Below the pieces are notes generated by a model. The model made no database searches and was not told the origin of the DNA. It saw only the letters and a list, made by a program, of their open reading frames with translations. A program made the translations under genes and the position numbers. A stretch of DNA of 64,000 bases from an uncultured Methanobacterium sp. (GTDB lineage Archaea > Methanobacteriota > Methanobacteria > Methanobacteriales > Methanobacteriaceae), in contig NZ_OY762015.1 of NCBI RefSeq assembly GCF_963665055.1, positions 1,756,501 through 1,820,500 of the forward strand, in the 5' to 3' direction. Below are positions 20,690 to 31,337 of this stretch, in pieces (positions within the stretch are counted from its first letter, which is position 1; every line of letters begins with the position of its first letter).

Positions 20690-22117
20690 ATGGTTAAACT
20701 GATTAAATCAAAGGGAATAGCCCATCATTCTTATTTTATTGGAGTCGGTGGTCGGGCAGTTGTGGTTGATCCTCGCCGGGACGTGGATATCTACATTCAT
20801 CTGGCAGAATCCTCTGGACTGGATATAACCCACATCTTTGAAACCCATCGTAATGAGGATTATGTCATTGGTTCTGGGGAGCTAGCTAGTGCCACCGGAG
20901 CAGAGATATTCCATGGTAAAAACCTGGACTTTGCCTACGGAACTCCGATAAGTGACCGGTACAAATTCCAGTTGGGAAGTGTTGAACTGGAGGTTATTGA
21001 AACACCAGGACACACCACTGAAAGCATATCTCTGGTTTTAAGAGATTTAAGTGTGTCTGAGGATGTTCAGATGGTTTTCACTGGTGATTTGATCTTTGCA
21101 GGGGAAACTGGGCGTATTGATCTTTATGGGTCCGAGAAAAGTCATAAAATGGCAGGATTATTACACGATAGTATTTTTAACAGGATACTGTCCCTTGGTG
21201 ACCCGGTGATCCTCTGCCCTGCTCATGGAGCTGGTTCAGTGTGCGGGGCGGATATAAGGGAGCAGGACTACACTACCATTGGTTATGAGAGGAATACCAA
21301 CCCGCAACTGCAGTGCACCAGTAAAGAAGAATTCATCAAGATGAAGGTAGCTGAAGAGCTTTACAACCCACCCTACTTTAAGAAAATGGAATTCTACAAT
21401 CAGAATGGGGCCCCAATACAGGGCAGGATTCCTTATTTAAAACCCATTCCTCCTAAAATTCTGAAAGAAATGAGGAATAGTGGAGTGTGTATCCTGGATG
21501 TTCGCAAACCAACCAGTTTTGCTGGAGCTCATATATCTGATAGTTTGAACATCTGGAGGGAGGGTGTTCCTGCATTTGCTGGCTGGTTTTTGAGTTACGA
21601 AGACCCTATTGTTGTGGTTGATGACCAGAACCATGGTTTGGATGAGGTCCGTCAAGCCCTTTTCAGACTGGGTTTTGATAATATTTACGGCTACTTGGAG
21701 GGTGGTTTTCCCAGTTGGTACCTTCACGCAGAGCAAATTGACTCCATAAATTTGTTGAGTGTGCACCAGTTGAAACAAAAACTGGAAAGGTCAAAAGAAA
21801 TGAGGGAAGGACTACCAGAAAATGTAGAAAAGTTAAAGAAAAATTCAGAAGAGGATTTTTTCTTACTGGACGTGCGTAAAATAGATGACCGCAGAAAGGA
21901 TTACATTGAAGGATCTCACCACATCTACGTTGGCGACCTACCCGAAAGAATTCAAGAAGTGCCTCATGATCTTCCAGTGGTTGTTTACTGTGATTCTGGT
22001 TATAAATCCACCACTGCCTGCAGTTATTTGAAGAAAAATGGTTACACTGAACTGAGCACTGTCCTGGGCAGTATGACTGCATGGAAAAAAGCAGGTTACC
22101 CTGTTGTGAAAGCTTGA
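20690..22117 (+). CDS. MBL-fold hydrolase fused to two rhodanese domains
   Basis: 475 residues from ATG 20690; a longer frame starts at TTG 20672, but GGGGGAA just before the ATG decides the start. The MBL domain (1 to about 240) has H53-R-N-E-D57-Y where the usual metal motif is H-x-H-x-D-H, plus H108, D133 and H179; the second histidine is N55. Rhodanese 1 (about 255-345) has D-D at 311-312 in place of its active cysteine; rhodanese 2 (about 375-470) keeps C434 in Y-C-D-S-G-Y-K-S. Relatives (ETHE1-like persulfide dioxygenases, sulfurtransferase fusions) handle glutathione or other persulfides. In an anaerobe a sulfane-sulfur hydrolase or transferase role is more likely than a dioxygenase. 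Confidence 0.85.
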   Translation: MVKLIKSKGIAHHSYFIGVGGRAVVVDPRRDVDIYIHLAESSGLDITHIFETHRNEDYVIGSGELASATGAEIFHGKNLDFAYGTPISDRYKFQLGSVELEVIETPGHTTESISLVLRDLSVSEDVQMVFTGDLIFAGETGRIDLYGSEKSHKMAGLLHDSIFNRILSLGDPVILCPAHGAGSVCGADIREQDYTTIGYERNTNPQLQCTSKEEFIKMKVAEELYNPPYFKKMEFYNQNGAPIQGRIPYLKPIPPKILKEMRNSGVCILDVRKPTSFAGAHISDSLNIWREGVPAFAGWFLSYEDPIVVVDDQNHGLDEVRQALFRLGFDNIYGYLEGGFPSWYLHAEQIDSINLLSVHQLKQKLERSKEMREGLPENVEKLKKNSEEDFFLLDVRKIDDRRKDYIEGSHHIYVGDLPERIQEVPHDLPVVVYCDSGYKSTTACSYLKKNGYTELSTVLGSMTAWKKAGYPVVKA

Positions 22118-22257
22118 TATAAATTTAGGAATTATACCGGCAGAGGACATGTCAATAATAACAAACACCTAATTCCATGGTTTTGAACCCAATTAGGGAG
22201 ATAAATATAACTGCAGTTAAGAATAAAATAATATTACGGACATAATAAACACTGGTG

Positions 22258-22737
22258 ATGATTTTGGACGTTCAAAAAATCCCTGCAATGGAAAGAAAAG
22301 AATATGATGCGTTTATCGCCAACCAGTACATGAGCAGAATCGCTTTTAAGGGAGATTATCCCTATGTTGCCCCATTTTTGTATGTTTTTAATGGGAAATT
22401 TATCTACTTCCTCAGTACCAGGTACGGTAAAAAGATGGAACTTAGCAAGAGAGACCCCCATATTGCAGTTGAGATCGAAAATTACAGTAGTGATATGTCA
22501 GACTATCGTTTTGTGACACTGCAGGGTCGGATAAATGAAGTGGATAATGCAAGTGAAAAACTGGAAGTTAGACAGATGTTCATAGAACTTATTAGGAAAA
22601 ATAATCTCTCCCCAAATATACTGGCTGCCCTGGGACATTCCCCCCAAGACCCATTGGAATCCCTCTTAAAAGAAGAGACATCCACTGTATGGAAATTAGT
22701 GGATGTCCATAAAATTGTGGCACTTAAAAGTTCATGA
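22258..22737 (+). CDS. Pyridoxamine 5'-phosphate oxidase-family (flavin-binding) protein
   Basis: About 159 residues. The N-terminus M-E-R-K-E-Y-D-A-F-I-A followed by M-S-R-I-A-F-K-G-D-Y-P-Y-V-A-P-F is the split-barrel flavin-binding start seen in Nim/PNPOx-like proteins. K-K-M-E-L at about 60-65 and V-A-V-E-I-like strands (I-A-V-E-I-E) follow, and a C-terminal W-K-L closes the barrel. These small proteins bind FMN, FAD or F420 and reduce or sequester toxic compounds; function here is unassigned. A GGTG abuts the ATG at 22258; GTG at 22255 and an internal ATG before E-R-K are alternatives. Confidence 0.8.
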   Translation: MILDVQKIPAMERKEYDAFIANQYMSRIAFKGDYPYVAPFLYVFNGKFIYFLSTRYGKKMELSKRDPHIAVEIENYSSDMSDYRFVTLQGRINEVDNASEKLEVRQMFIELIRKNNLSPNILAALGHSPQDPLESLLKEETSTVWKLVDVHKIVALKSS

Positions 22738-22845
22738 TTATCCTTAAAAATTCTTGATAATATTGAAGTTCTGGATAACCCTGATAAGTTATAATTAAAT
22801 AAATTACAAAAGCCAGTTAAATATAAAATGGAGGTTTGATAAGTT

Positions 22846-23331
22846 ATGGAAGGTTTTAAGTTAAATGAGATTCCGAAGTTAATTGCTTCAGTATTCATAG
22901 TTTTCATTTCCGGTGCAGTGGGAACCCTAGCCACTCTTCCACAGATTACCACATGGTATGCTGCCCTGGCTAAACCCAGCTGGACTCCACCTAATGATTG
23001 GTTCGGACCTATATGGACCACTATTTATATTCTTATTGGCATAGCTTTGTTCCTGGTGTGGAGGCAGGGTTTAGAAAGGCGTGATGTGAGGTTCACAATT
23101 GGAATATTCGCAGTGCAACTGTTATTAAACGTTCTATGGTCCTTGGTGTTTTTCGGATTGCACTCCATACTGGGTGGGTTCATACTGATCTGCTTACTCT
23201 GGATAGCCATACTGGCCAACATGATCGCATTCTACGTTCTATCCAAACCAGCAGGACTCCTGTTCATACCATACATAATCTGGGTGAGCATTGCCTCTTA
23301 CCTGAACTACAGCGTGCTTCTGTTGAACTAG
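22846..23331 (+). CDS. tspO: TspO/MBR family protein (tryptophan-rich sensory protein)
   Basis: 161 residues, five membrane helices, rich in tryptophan. Landmarks are W-Y-A-A-L-A-K-P-S-W-T-P-P, then G-P-I-W-T-T-I-Y, and N-V-L-W-S-L-V-F-F-G-L with the final S-Y-L-N-Y-S helix. TspO proteins bind porphyrins and sterol-like ligands and affect tetrapyrrole turnover or stress responses. A strong GGAGG at 22830-22834 precedes the ATG. A T-rich tract follows the stop (about 23343-23360) and may end transcription. In a methanogen the tetrapyrrole link (F430, corrinoids) is attractive but untested. Confidence 0.93.
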   Translation: MEGFKLNEIPKLIASVFIVFISGAVGTLATLPQITTWYAALAKPSWTPPNDWFGPIWTTIYILIGIALFLVWRQGLERRDVRFTIGIFAVQLLLNVLWSLVFFGLHSILGGFILICLLWIAILANMIAFYVLSKPAGLLFIPYIIWVSIASYLNYSVLLLN

Positions 23332-23342
23332 AATTACATCCC

Positions 23343-23361
23343 TACTTTTTTTATTTTTTTT
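23343..23361 (+). terminator. Oligo-T tract after tspO
   Basis: Two T runs (7 and 8 T) separated by a single A lie about 12 bp past the tspO stop. Archaeal RNA polymerase terminates at such U-rich runs without a hairpin. Confidence 0.45.
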
Positions 23362-23511
23362 AGTCCCAACGAACTCGACTTAAATGAAAACCAATAGAAC
23401 TCGTTAATAAAATCTAATAAAACCTTGCTTATAAATCTAATAGAATTCAGTTAAAATATGTTTAACTTATAAACCCACTCAATTGGATCATTTCACGATG
23501 GAGCTGGATAA

Positions 23512-24285
23512 ATGAAATATTATGACTTAACTAAGGATGAAAGGCAACGTCTTGTGATTAAAATGGAAAATGAATTAATGCAGGACTTGAAAAGTAACAA
23601 AAACAGCCACATCCTCCAGTACTCATCCAATGAAGATGTTTATATTCGAAAGAATGTTTCCAATATTTTAGGAAAAATTTACCGCGAACAGAACCTTGTC
23701 AAAGAAAAAATAATCCAAGTAGCAGTCCAACTCCTGGAAAATGATGATGAAAAGGTCAGACAGACTGCGGTATATATTTTAGGGGAGATTGGGAAACAGG
23801 ATGCAGATCCAGTTTTTGATTACATTGAAATTGCCCTGGAAGACCCGCACCATAGGGTGAAAAATGCAGTAATGAGTTCTTTGAAAGTTATGGGTCAAAA
23901 AAATCCCCAACCAACCTTAAACTTTGCAAAGGTTTTCATTCACCACCCCCAACCTGAAGTGCGGAAAAAGGTGATTCACGGAATCGAACTTAGGGGTAGA
24001 ACACATCCCGAGGATGTTCTGCCATTATTGGAGGAGTTACAGGATGAAACCAACCCCGCGGTACGGAAGATGATAATCCATGTTCTGGGACAGATAAGTT
24101 ATAAAAAAGGGTGTTTGGAGAAGGTGACTTCTGCACTTAAAACCTGGAAAAACAAAAAACTAGTGGAAAATACCATCCTTTACATACTGGAAGTGCATGA
24201 AAATTATCCGTTCAGTGCCATGAGCCCTGAAGAAGCAAAAGAATATTTAAAAACAAATTTTAGTGAATACAATATTCAGCTCTAA
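23512..24285 (+). CDS. HEAT-repeat protein
   Basis: 257 residues built of helical pairs of about 35 residues with the HEAT/PBS-lyase pattern: V-R-Q-T-A-V-Y-I-L-G-E-I-G, H-R-V-K-N-A-V-M-S-S-L, V-R-K-K-V-I-H-G-I and V-R-K-M-I-I-H-V-L-G. Such all-helical scaffolds bind protein partners. GGAG precedes the ATG. No catalytic residues, signal peptide or membrane segment is seen. It stands alone between tspO and a convergent histidine kinase, so the context does not suggest a partner. Confidence 0.85.
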   Translation: MKYYDLTKDERQRLVIKMENELMQDLKSNKNSHILQYSSNEDVYIRKNVSNILGKIYREQNLVKEKIIQVAVQLLENDDEKVRQTAVYILGEIGKQDADPVFDYIEIALEDPHHRVKNAVMSSLKVMGQKNPQPTLNFAKVFIHHPQPEVRKKVIHGIELRGRTHPEDVLPLLEELQDETNPAVRKMIIHVLGQISYKKGCLEKVTSALKTWKNKKLVENTILYILEVHENYPFSAMSPEEAKEYLKTNFSEYNIQL

Positions 24286-24404
24286 TAATATAATATGCAG
24301 CCCCTAAATAAAATAGAATAATACAATGCTAAATACAGCATAAAAACTGTAATTAATTCCTTCTATCTAATTAATTTCTTTGGATTAGATGAAAAATATG
24401 AAAA

Positions 24405-26174
24405 TTATAACCTCGTTTTGTAAGGTAATTCTCTGAATTTAATGGTGAATTTCGTACCGTTGACCCTTTCAATTTCCATCAGACCATTTAATTGATTTAC
24501 CAGCGTTTTAACAACCATTAAACCCAATTTTTTAGATTTCTTTGGATTAGCATCTTCTGGCAAGCCAATTCCATCATCAGCAAAACTTAAAACATAAAAC
24601 TCACCATCTGATTTTAACTCAATCCGAATAGTACCATTACGGTCTGGGAAAGCGTGTTTAATGCTGTTGGTTGCCAGTTCATTGATGATAAGACCGCAGG
24701 GCATGGCAGTTTCAATATCCATCTTTAAACTTTCAATTTGTATGTTTAAGTTGATGGATCCTTTATCCGCATGGTATGAATTAAAAATATCATATAACAG
24801 CTTTTCAACATAGTTTCTGAAGTTTATGTAACCAATATCCTGTGATTTGTACAAGTTTTCGTGGATCATGGCCATGGTCCTGACTCTTCCCTGACACTCC
24901 CATAGTATATCTGCAGTTTGTTTATCTTCCACCTGAATACGCTGCAAACTCAGGAGGCTGGAGATAATCTGAAGATTGTTCTTTACCCTGTGGTGAATTT
25001 CCCTTAACAAAATCTCTTTTTCTTCTAAAGAGTTTTTAAGACAATTTTCCACAGTTTTAAGTTCAGTTATGTCTTCCATGATTAACAAGATACCATTTAT
25101 ACTATTTTTATCTTTGATTATGGATGGTCGAACCCTGAAAATTACTTCTTTCCCATTTTTATTTTGTATGGTCCATTCAATCTGTTCTAATTCATGCCCG
25201 GAGATCAGATGGTTGAAAACTATCTTGGTCTGGTCGTAATCCATTCCCATTAAGGATGCAATGTTCATGAAATTTTGACCTATGATTTCCTCCTTTTTAA
25301 AGCCAAATATCTCTTCGATCTTGTAATTGGATTCTATAATAATCCCCTGACAGTTAAAAAGGATAATGGCCTCGGCGGCATTTTCAAAAATGCTTTTAAA
25401 CTTCTCTCGGGATTCTTCAATGGCTTTTTTAGATACTCTTAACTCAGTCATATCTAAAATAGACATCATACTCTTCTGGTTGCCCGGTAACATAGCCACA
25501 GTTAAATAAACATAGCGGATAGCACCATCACTAACAAGTAGTCTCGCTTCATAATTTCTTGGAGCGTAATCTGGATTAATCCTTCGCAGATTGTGATATT
25601 CCTCCATCTGCAAACGGTCTTCAGGGGCAAAAAAGTCGGTCCACTTCATTCTACCCTCAATTTCTTCCTTTATGTAACCAGTTAAGGCAGAAAATTCCAT
25701 ATTAACCAGGGAAATAAGTTTATTTTCCTCAATAATTATGGTGGCAGAACTTGTATTTTCAAAAATAGTTTGGTAATAATTATCCTGAGATTTTTTAAGT
25801 TTATTTTCCATTTGTTTTTTATAAAGAGCTACTTCAATGGATATTTTTAATTTACGAGTATTAAATGGTTTGATTAAATAACCATAAGGTGCACTGATGA
25901 GAGCTCGATTAACAGTGACATCATCAGGAAGAGCAGTTATATATATAACCGGTATTCCTAGTTTTGAAATAGCATTTGCAGCAGCTATCCCATCCATACT
26001 ACCCTTCAAAATAATGTCCATCAGAATAAGATCAGGTTTTAATTTCTGTGCTTTTTCGACTGCTTCTTCACCATAGGATGCAATGGCAACCACATCATAG
26101 CCCATTGATTGGAGGCTTCTTTTTATGTTCATGGCTTCCACCATTTCATCTTCTACCAGGAGAATATTTGCCAA
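24405..26174 (-). CDS. Response regulator-PAS-PAS-histidine kinase (HisKA_2 type)
   Basis: 589 residues, soluble. Residues 1-120 form a receiver domain (acidic pair E8-D9, phospho-acceptor D53, T80, K102). PAS domains follow at about 127-245 and 252-370, the second with N-A-A-E-A-I-I-L-F and E-D-I-T-E. The kinase core has E-I-H393-H-R-V-K-N-N-L-Q, the HisKA_2 phosphorylation motif, then an HATPase with N497 in the N-box and D-D-G-I-G-L-P (532-538). No transmembrane segment is present, so it senses a cytosolic signal, perhaps redox or a ligand in the PAS domains. TTG start at 26174 with GAGGTG before it. The receiver is N-terminal, so it would be controlled by another kinase or by autophosphorylation. 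Confidence 0.9.
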   Translation of the reverse strand: MANILLVEDEMVEAMNIKRSLQSMGYDVVAIASYGEEAVEKAQKLKPDLILMDIILKGSMDGIAAANAISKLGIPVIYITALPDDVTVNRALISAPYGYLIKPFNTRKLKISIEVALYKKQMENKLKKSQDNYYQTIFENTSSATIIIEENKLISLVNMEFSALTGYIKEEIEGRMKWTDFFAPEDRLQMEEYHNLRRINPDYAPRNYEARLLVSDGAIRYVYLTVAMLPGNQKSMMSILDMTELRVSKKAIEESREKFKSIFENAAEAIILFNCQGIIIESNYKIEEIFGFKKEEIIGQNFMNIASLMGMDYDQTKIVFNHLISGHELEQIEWTIQNKNGKEVIFRVRPSIIKDKNSINGILLIMEDITELKTVENCLKNSLEEKEILLREIHHRVKNNLQIISSLLSLQRIQVEDKQTADILWECQGRVRTMAMIHENLYKSQDIGYINFRNYVEKLLYDIFNSYHADKGSINLNIQIESLKMDIETAMPCGLIINELATNSIKHAFPDRNGTIRIELKSDGEFYVLSFADDGIGLPEDANPKKSKKLGLMVVKTLVNQLNGLMEIERVNGTKFTIKFRELPYKTRL

Positions 26175-26479
26175 AATTTTGCACCTCTTATTCCAGATGA
26201 TCCCCTTACTCTAGTCATCAAAACTTAATTTTATAAATTATTAGTCTTTTAGAATTATAATTCTTTTAGAATTAATATCTACTGTTAATCCCAAAAAAAT
26301 ACACTTAAAAATGAGTGATATGAACTTTTTTGCGTATAATCATATATATTTCTTTATTAAACTCTGGATTAATATTTTATTTCAAATTAAAGTAGAAACC
26401 ATCAGTTATTACAACAAATTAGTATATGCCATTATATTTACAAAAGTATATATTGAACTATTGAATATATATTCATAAC
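26175..26479. other. Divergent intergenic region with the DUF134 promoter
   Basis: 305 bp between the kinase and DUF134 genes. A plus-strand TATA-like AGTATATATT lies at 26445-26454, about 30 bp before the DUF134 ATG. The rest is AT-rich; no further gene is supported. Confidence 0.4.
26462..26475. promoter_or_regulatory. 14-bp perfect palindrome before the DUF134 gene
   Basis: TGAATATATATTCA is perfectly self-complementary and lies between the TATA box (26445-26454) and the ATG at 26480. A protein bound here would cover the transcription start. Since DUF134 proteins have a helix-turn-helix, autorepression is plausible. Confidence 0.45.
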
Positions 26480-27067
<588 letters not shown>

Positions 27068-27217
27068 AAACTAAATAAAAATGAACATACTTTAATCACA
27101 CAGTTAGTCAATGATAATCACACTAACCTGGTTAATAAAAGGTAAATAAAAGGAAAAACTTAAACAAATGTTTTAAAGATCCCTACAAGGAGATTATAAT
27201 AAAAAATGGGTGATTGA

Positions 27218-28819
<1,602 letters not shown>

Positions 28820-28837
28820 AAAAATGGATGTTAAGTG

Positions 28838-28935
28838 AACTGGATAATGTTACAACAAATTGGATAATGTTAAAAGTAACTGGAAAGTTACAATAAGCCA
28901 AATAATATTTGAATTAACTGGAATATTACAATAAA
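28838..28935. repeat. Degenerate 20-bp tandem repeat after atwA
   Basis: Five units start at 28838, 28858, 28878, 28898 and 28916, most reading AA(C/T)TGGA followed by TAATGTTA or TTACAATAA. The spacing is 20, 20, 20 and 18 bp. The array starts 18 bp past the atwA stop. Confidence 0.6.
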
Positions 28936-29080
28936 TGGATTAAATACAGTTTTTAACAAAATCAAGGATATGATCCTTCTTTTGACTTTTTTTATCTAAC
29001 TTTTTTTATAGATAATTTAATCCCTAATCTGGAAATATTTAGAGGAATATTTAAAAATCAAATTCGTAAAAGGTGAAAAT
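28936..29080. other. Spacer with T-rich tract after atwA
   Basis: The T-rich stretch around 28980-29010 (TTGACTTTTTTTATC and CTTTTTTTATAG) is a candidate archaeal terminator for atwA. No gene is supported upstream of the small open frame at 29081. Confidence 0.35.
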
Positions 29081-29161
29081 GTGTATAAAATACTCTTATT
29101 GGCTTTAGTTATATTGGTGGTTGTTTTTGTGTTAATAAACGATCCTTTGAAAAAATATTGA
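29081..29161 (+). CDS. Possible 26-residue single-helix membrane peptide
   Basis: GTG at 29081 opens a frame of 26 codons ending TGA at 29159-29161. The peptide has a short basic start (V/M-Y-K), one hydrophobic helix of about 17 residues (I-L-L-L-A-L-V-I-L-V-V-V-F-V-L-I) and a charged tail N-D-P-L-K-K-Y. AGGTGA at 29071-29076 gives a ribosome binding site with short spacing. It looks like a small single-pass membrane peptide. No homologue can be named, and an accidental frame is possible. Confidence 0.4.
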   Translation: MYKILLLALVILVVVFVLINDPLKKY

Positions 29162-29199
29162 AAAATAAGTCACCATTGGTTTTTTCGTTCTTAGATGCA

Positions 29200-29310
29200 C
29201 CTAATCAATATCATTTCCCCATAATAGTGAGAATGATAAGAATAAGTGAGAATAAGTGAGAATAAATAAAACAACTGAGAATAAAATTAGAATAATGAGA
29301 ATAGACCCTT
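29200..29310. repeat. Short GAGAATAA-type repeats
   Basis: AGTGAGAAT or AATGAGAATA recurs about seven times at spacings of roughly 11-20 bp between 29225 and 29305. It lies 3' of the minus-strand small membrane protein gene. Confidence 0.4.
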
Positions 29311-29325
29311 TTTTAATAGAGAAAT

Positions 29326-29649
29326 TTACTTAGTTTTATGGGTTATTTCTAAACAGATTATAAGTAGTGAGATTAATCCTCCCACTACCCAGCACAGGGG
29401 AGAAGTGAATGAAATTCCGGAAATAACCCCAAAACAAATTGCCAGTATGGCCCACATGGCAAAAATAAGGAGAATCAGAACTCCGCCGATTATTAAACCG
29501 AAAATAATCACAAGGCATCCTAATTTAAGAGCCTTAATCAGGTTAGTATTGCCTTTTTTGGAAGCATCCGGGGGTGTCAACTGTGAATTCCCTTTTTCAC
29601 CATATTCTGCTTCTTGATCAGTTCCGACTCCTTTTTCGTGGTATTTCAT
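29326..29649 (-). CDS. Small membrane protein, unknown
   Basis: 107 residues. The first 38 are hydrophilic (M-K-Y-H-E-K, charged, with P-P-D-A-S-K-K). Two or three hydrophobic segments follow: about 43-66 (G-C-L-V-I-I-F-G-L-I-I-G-G-V-L-I), 66-85, and 88-101 before a basic end. No family was recognised. It lies 21 bp after the stop of the PsbP-like gene on the same strand, so they probably share an mRNA. Confidence 0.6.
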   Translation of the reverse strand: MKYHEKGVGTDQEAEYGEKGNSQLTPPDASKKGNTNLIKALKLGCLVIIFGLIIGGVLILLIFAMWAILAICFGVISGISFTSPLCWVVGGLISLLIICLEITHKTK

Positions 29650-29670
29650 GTTTTATCTTAAAAATTTGGG

Positions 29671-30168
29671 TTATGAGGGGGTTTTCTTTATTTTAAGGGT
29701 GTTCATGATCTCTTTGTAGGCAGATTTATATTCTGATTTGAAATCCATCTGCAGTATCTTAACTGGTGCATCCGCAGAGGATAACAGTATATAAATGTAA
29801 GGTCCATTGGTATTTTCTCCTTGCCATGTGCGGTATCCATTATACTGGCCTGAAGAACCATCAGGGTATACTTTCTTCAAATTTGTCAGGTTACCTGTGG
29901 AAAAGCGGATGTTCCCAACGTAGTTACTGGTACTGGTTTGGTTGGAGTTATAGAAATCTACTATGGTGTAATTTTCAAAGGTGTATTGCACTGCCACCAA
30001 TGAAGTAGGATAATTGAATTTTACATACTGGTCTTCGAAAGTCCCATTACTGCTTATTTCCTTTTGGGAAGTTCCAGTTGCCCATAGTAATACAACCACC
30101 ACTGCAATCACTAAAATAAACAACAATAACACGATGTTAAGTTTCTTGTATTTTACTTTTTTAATCAA
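29671..30168 (-). CDS. PsbP-related membrane-anchored protein
   Basis: 165 residues. A basic N-terminus (M-I-K-K-V-K-Y-K-K) leads into one hydrophobic segment (about 12-31), so the rest is probably outside the cell. The outer part begins F-E-D-Q-Y-V-K-F-N-Y-P-T-S-L and ends with repeated K-S-E-Y-K-S-A-Y-K-E-I-M. The pattern F-N-Y-P plus a final helix is that of short PsbP-like proteins common in Methanobacterium genomes. Function is not known. It is followed after 21 bp by a small membrane protein gene. Confidence 0.6.
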   Translation of the reverse strand: MIKKVKYKKLNIVLLLFILVIAVVVVLLWATGTSQKEISSNGTFEDQYVKFNYPTSLVAVQYTFENYTIVDFYNSNQTSTSNYVGNIRFSTGNLTNLKKVYPDGSSGQYNGYRTWQGENTNGPYIYILLSSADAPVKILQMDFKSEYKSAYKEIMNTLKIKKTPS

Positions 30169-30380
30169 ATCGCCTCCAATAGGCAGAATAGGACATACCT
30201 GTCCAATGAATCTTTAAATCAATAGTTTATACTTAAATTCACAATGTAAACGGTTTGATATGTAAATAGTTATTCAAATATTAATATTATAACTAATAAT
30301 TGACTAATCTTTATAAGAATATTTCCCCAAATTAGACCCAGATCAAAATCAAGTTATGAAAAGAAAAAAAATCACATATC

Positions 30381-31073
30381 TCACATTGAGTGTGATCGTT
30401 TATATAATCTTTCCTGAACTTTTTCACTCTTAAGTTCCCTTAAAGCATCGGAAGCTATCCATTTAGCACTTTTTGAATCCATTTTCTTAATTTCACTTGC
30501 AACAACGATTGATTTTTTGTTTAAGGAAGTGTTCTTTTTCCCAATATGTCTTAAAGCCCAATTAACAGCTTTTTTAACGTAAGTTCGATCATCAATTGAT
30601 TCTTTAATTATTAATGGGAAAAATTGTTCAAATTTTTCATCTGGTGCATTCTTATCATGAACTGCCAACACAGCGATTAAAGCAAATGCTGCCCTCTTTT
30701 TAAACTCTTCCTCACTTTCACTCCACTGGAAAACTTTCTGATATGCAAATGGTGTCAGACGGAATAGTTTCATGCAGCACTGGTCACATATCTCCCAATA
30801 ATCAAATTCAGCAGCCCATAAATCCATCTGTTCTGTGGTAACCTGTTTAGGATCCTCAATCATGCAGGCCAGGATCCTTGTCTCACGGTAACCCGCTTCC
30901 CATAATTTTGCTGCCAGTTTGTGATTTTTTCCTGCATTTTTAGCAATATTTCGAAGTTCAGGAATGCGGACTGCATAGGTTTTTTGAGGGTTGATCCCAA
31001 AACGAGCCATTCCTTCCGCATCCTGTGGGTTTGACAGTGCTTCCAATTTCCGGATGATCTCATCATATTCCAT
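30381..31073 (-). CDS. DNA alkylation repair protein, AlkD-like HEAT fold
   Basis: 230 residues. The all-helical body carries G-I-N-P-Q-K-T-Y-A-V-R-I-P-E-L-R near the start, I-L-A-C-M-I-E-D-P, then W-E-I-C-D-Q-C-C and D-D-R-T-Y-V-K-K-A-V-N-W-A-L-R-H-I-G. These are the AlkD-family landmarks (conserved W, D-R and W-A-L-R that face DNA). AlkD glycosylases remove cationic alkylated bases without flipping them. GGGGTTG precedes the ATG, and the start region is tandemly duplicated upstream (31059-31112). It stands as a single gene. Confidence 0.88.
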   Translation of the reverse strand: MEYDEIIRKLEALSNPQDAEGMARFGINPQKTYAVRIPELRNIAKNAGKNHKLAAKLWEAGYRETRILACMIEDPKQVTTEQMDLWAAEFDYWEICDQCCMKLFRLTPFAYQKVFQWSESEEEFKKRAAFALIAVLAVHDKNAPDEKFEQFFPLIIKESIDDRTYVKKAVNWALRHIGKKNTSLNKKSIVVASEIKKMDSKSAKWIASDALRELKSEKVQERLYKRSHSM

Positions 31074-31112
31074 TTAACAACCCCACTCATCATATTCCCT
31101 TTAACAACCCCA
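31059..31112. repeat. 27-bp tandem duplication across the alkD-like start codon
   Basis: 31059-31085 and 31086-31112 are identical at 26 of 27 positions. The single difference turns the ATG of the gene (31071-31073) into AGG in the upstream copy. Confidence 0.8.
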
Positions 31113-31337
31113 TATGATCTTATCTTATAATTTCTTAATAATTAACCATTATTCTATTAACAGTAGAGTACAGGGGAATTTGTTTAGAAGAGGATGTATT
31201 AAAAAGATTATTATCAAACGTTTATGTTAATATATAAACTTTTATGATATCTTGGTGCAAAAGTATAATTCCATTAAACAATAAAAAAAATCCATATAGC
31301 TGTGAATAGGGAAATTTTTTAGAGGGTGGGGTTTTTA

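Noticed and set aside
21437..22168. Minus-strand frames of up to 139 codons opposite the MBL-rhodanese gene
   Set aside because: The plus strand encodes clear MBL and rhodanese motifs over the same interval.
22503..23021. 172-codon minus-strand frame spanning the PNPOx-like and tspO genes
   Set aside because: It crosses two well-supported plus-strand genes and their ribosome binding sites.
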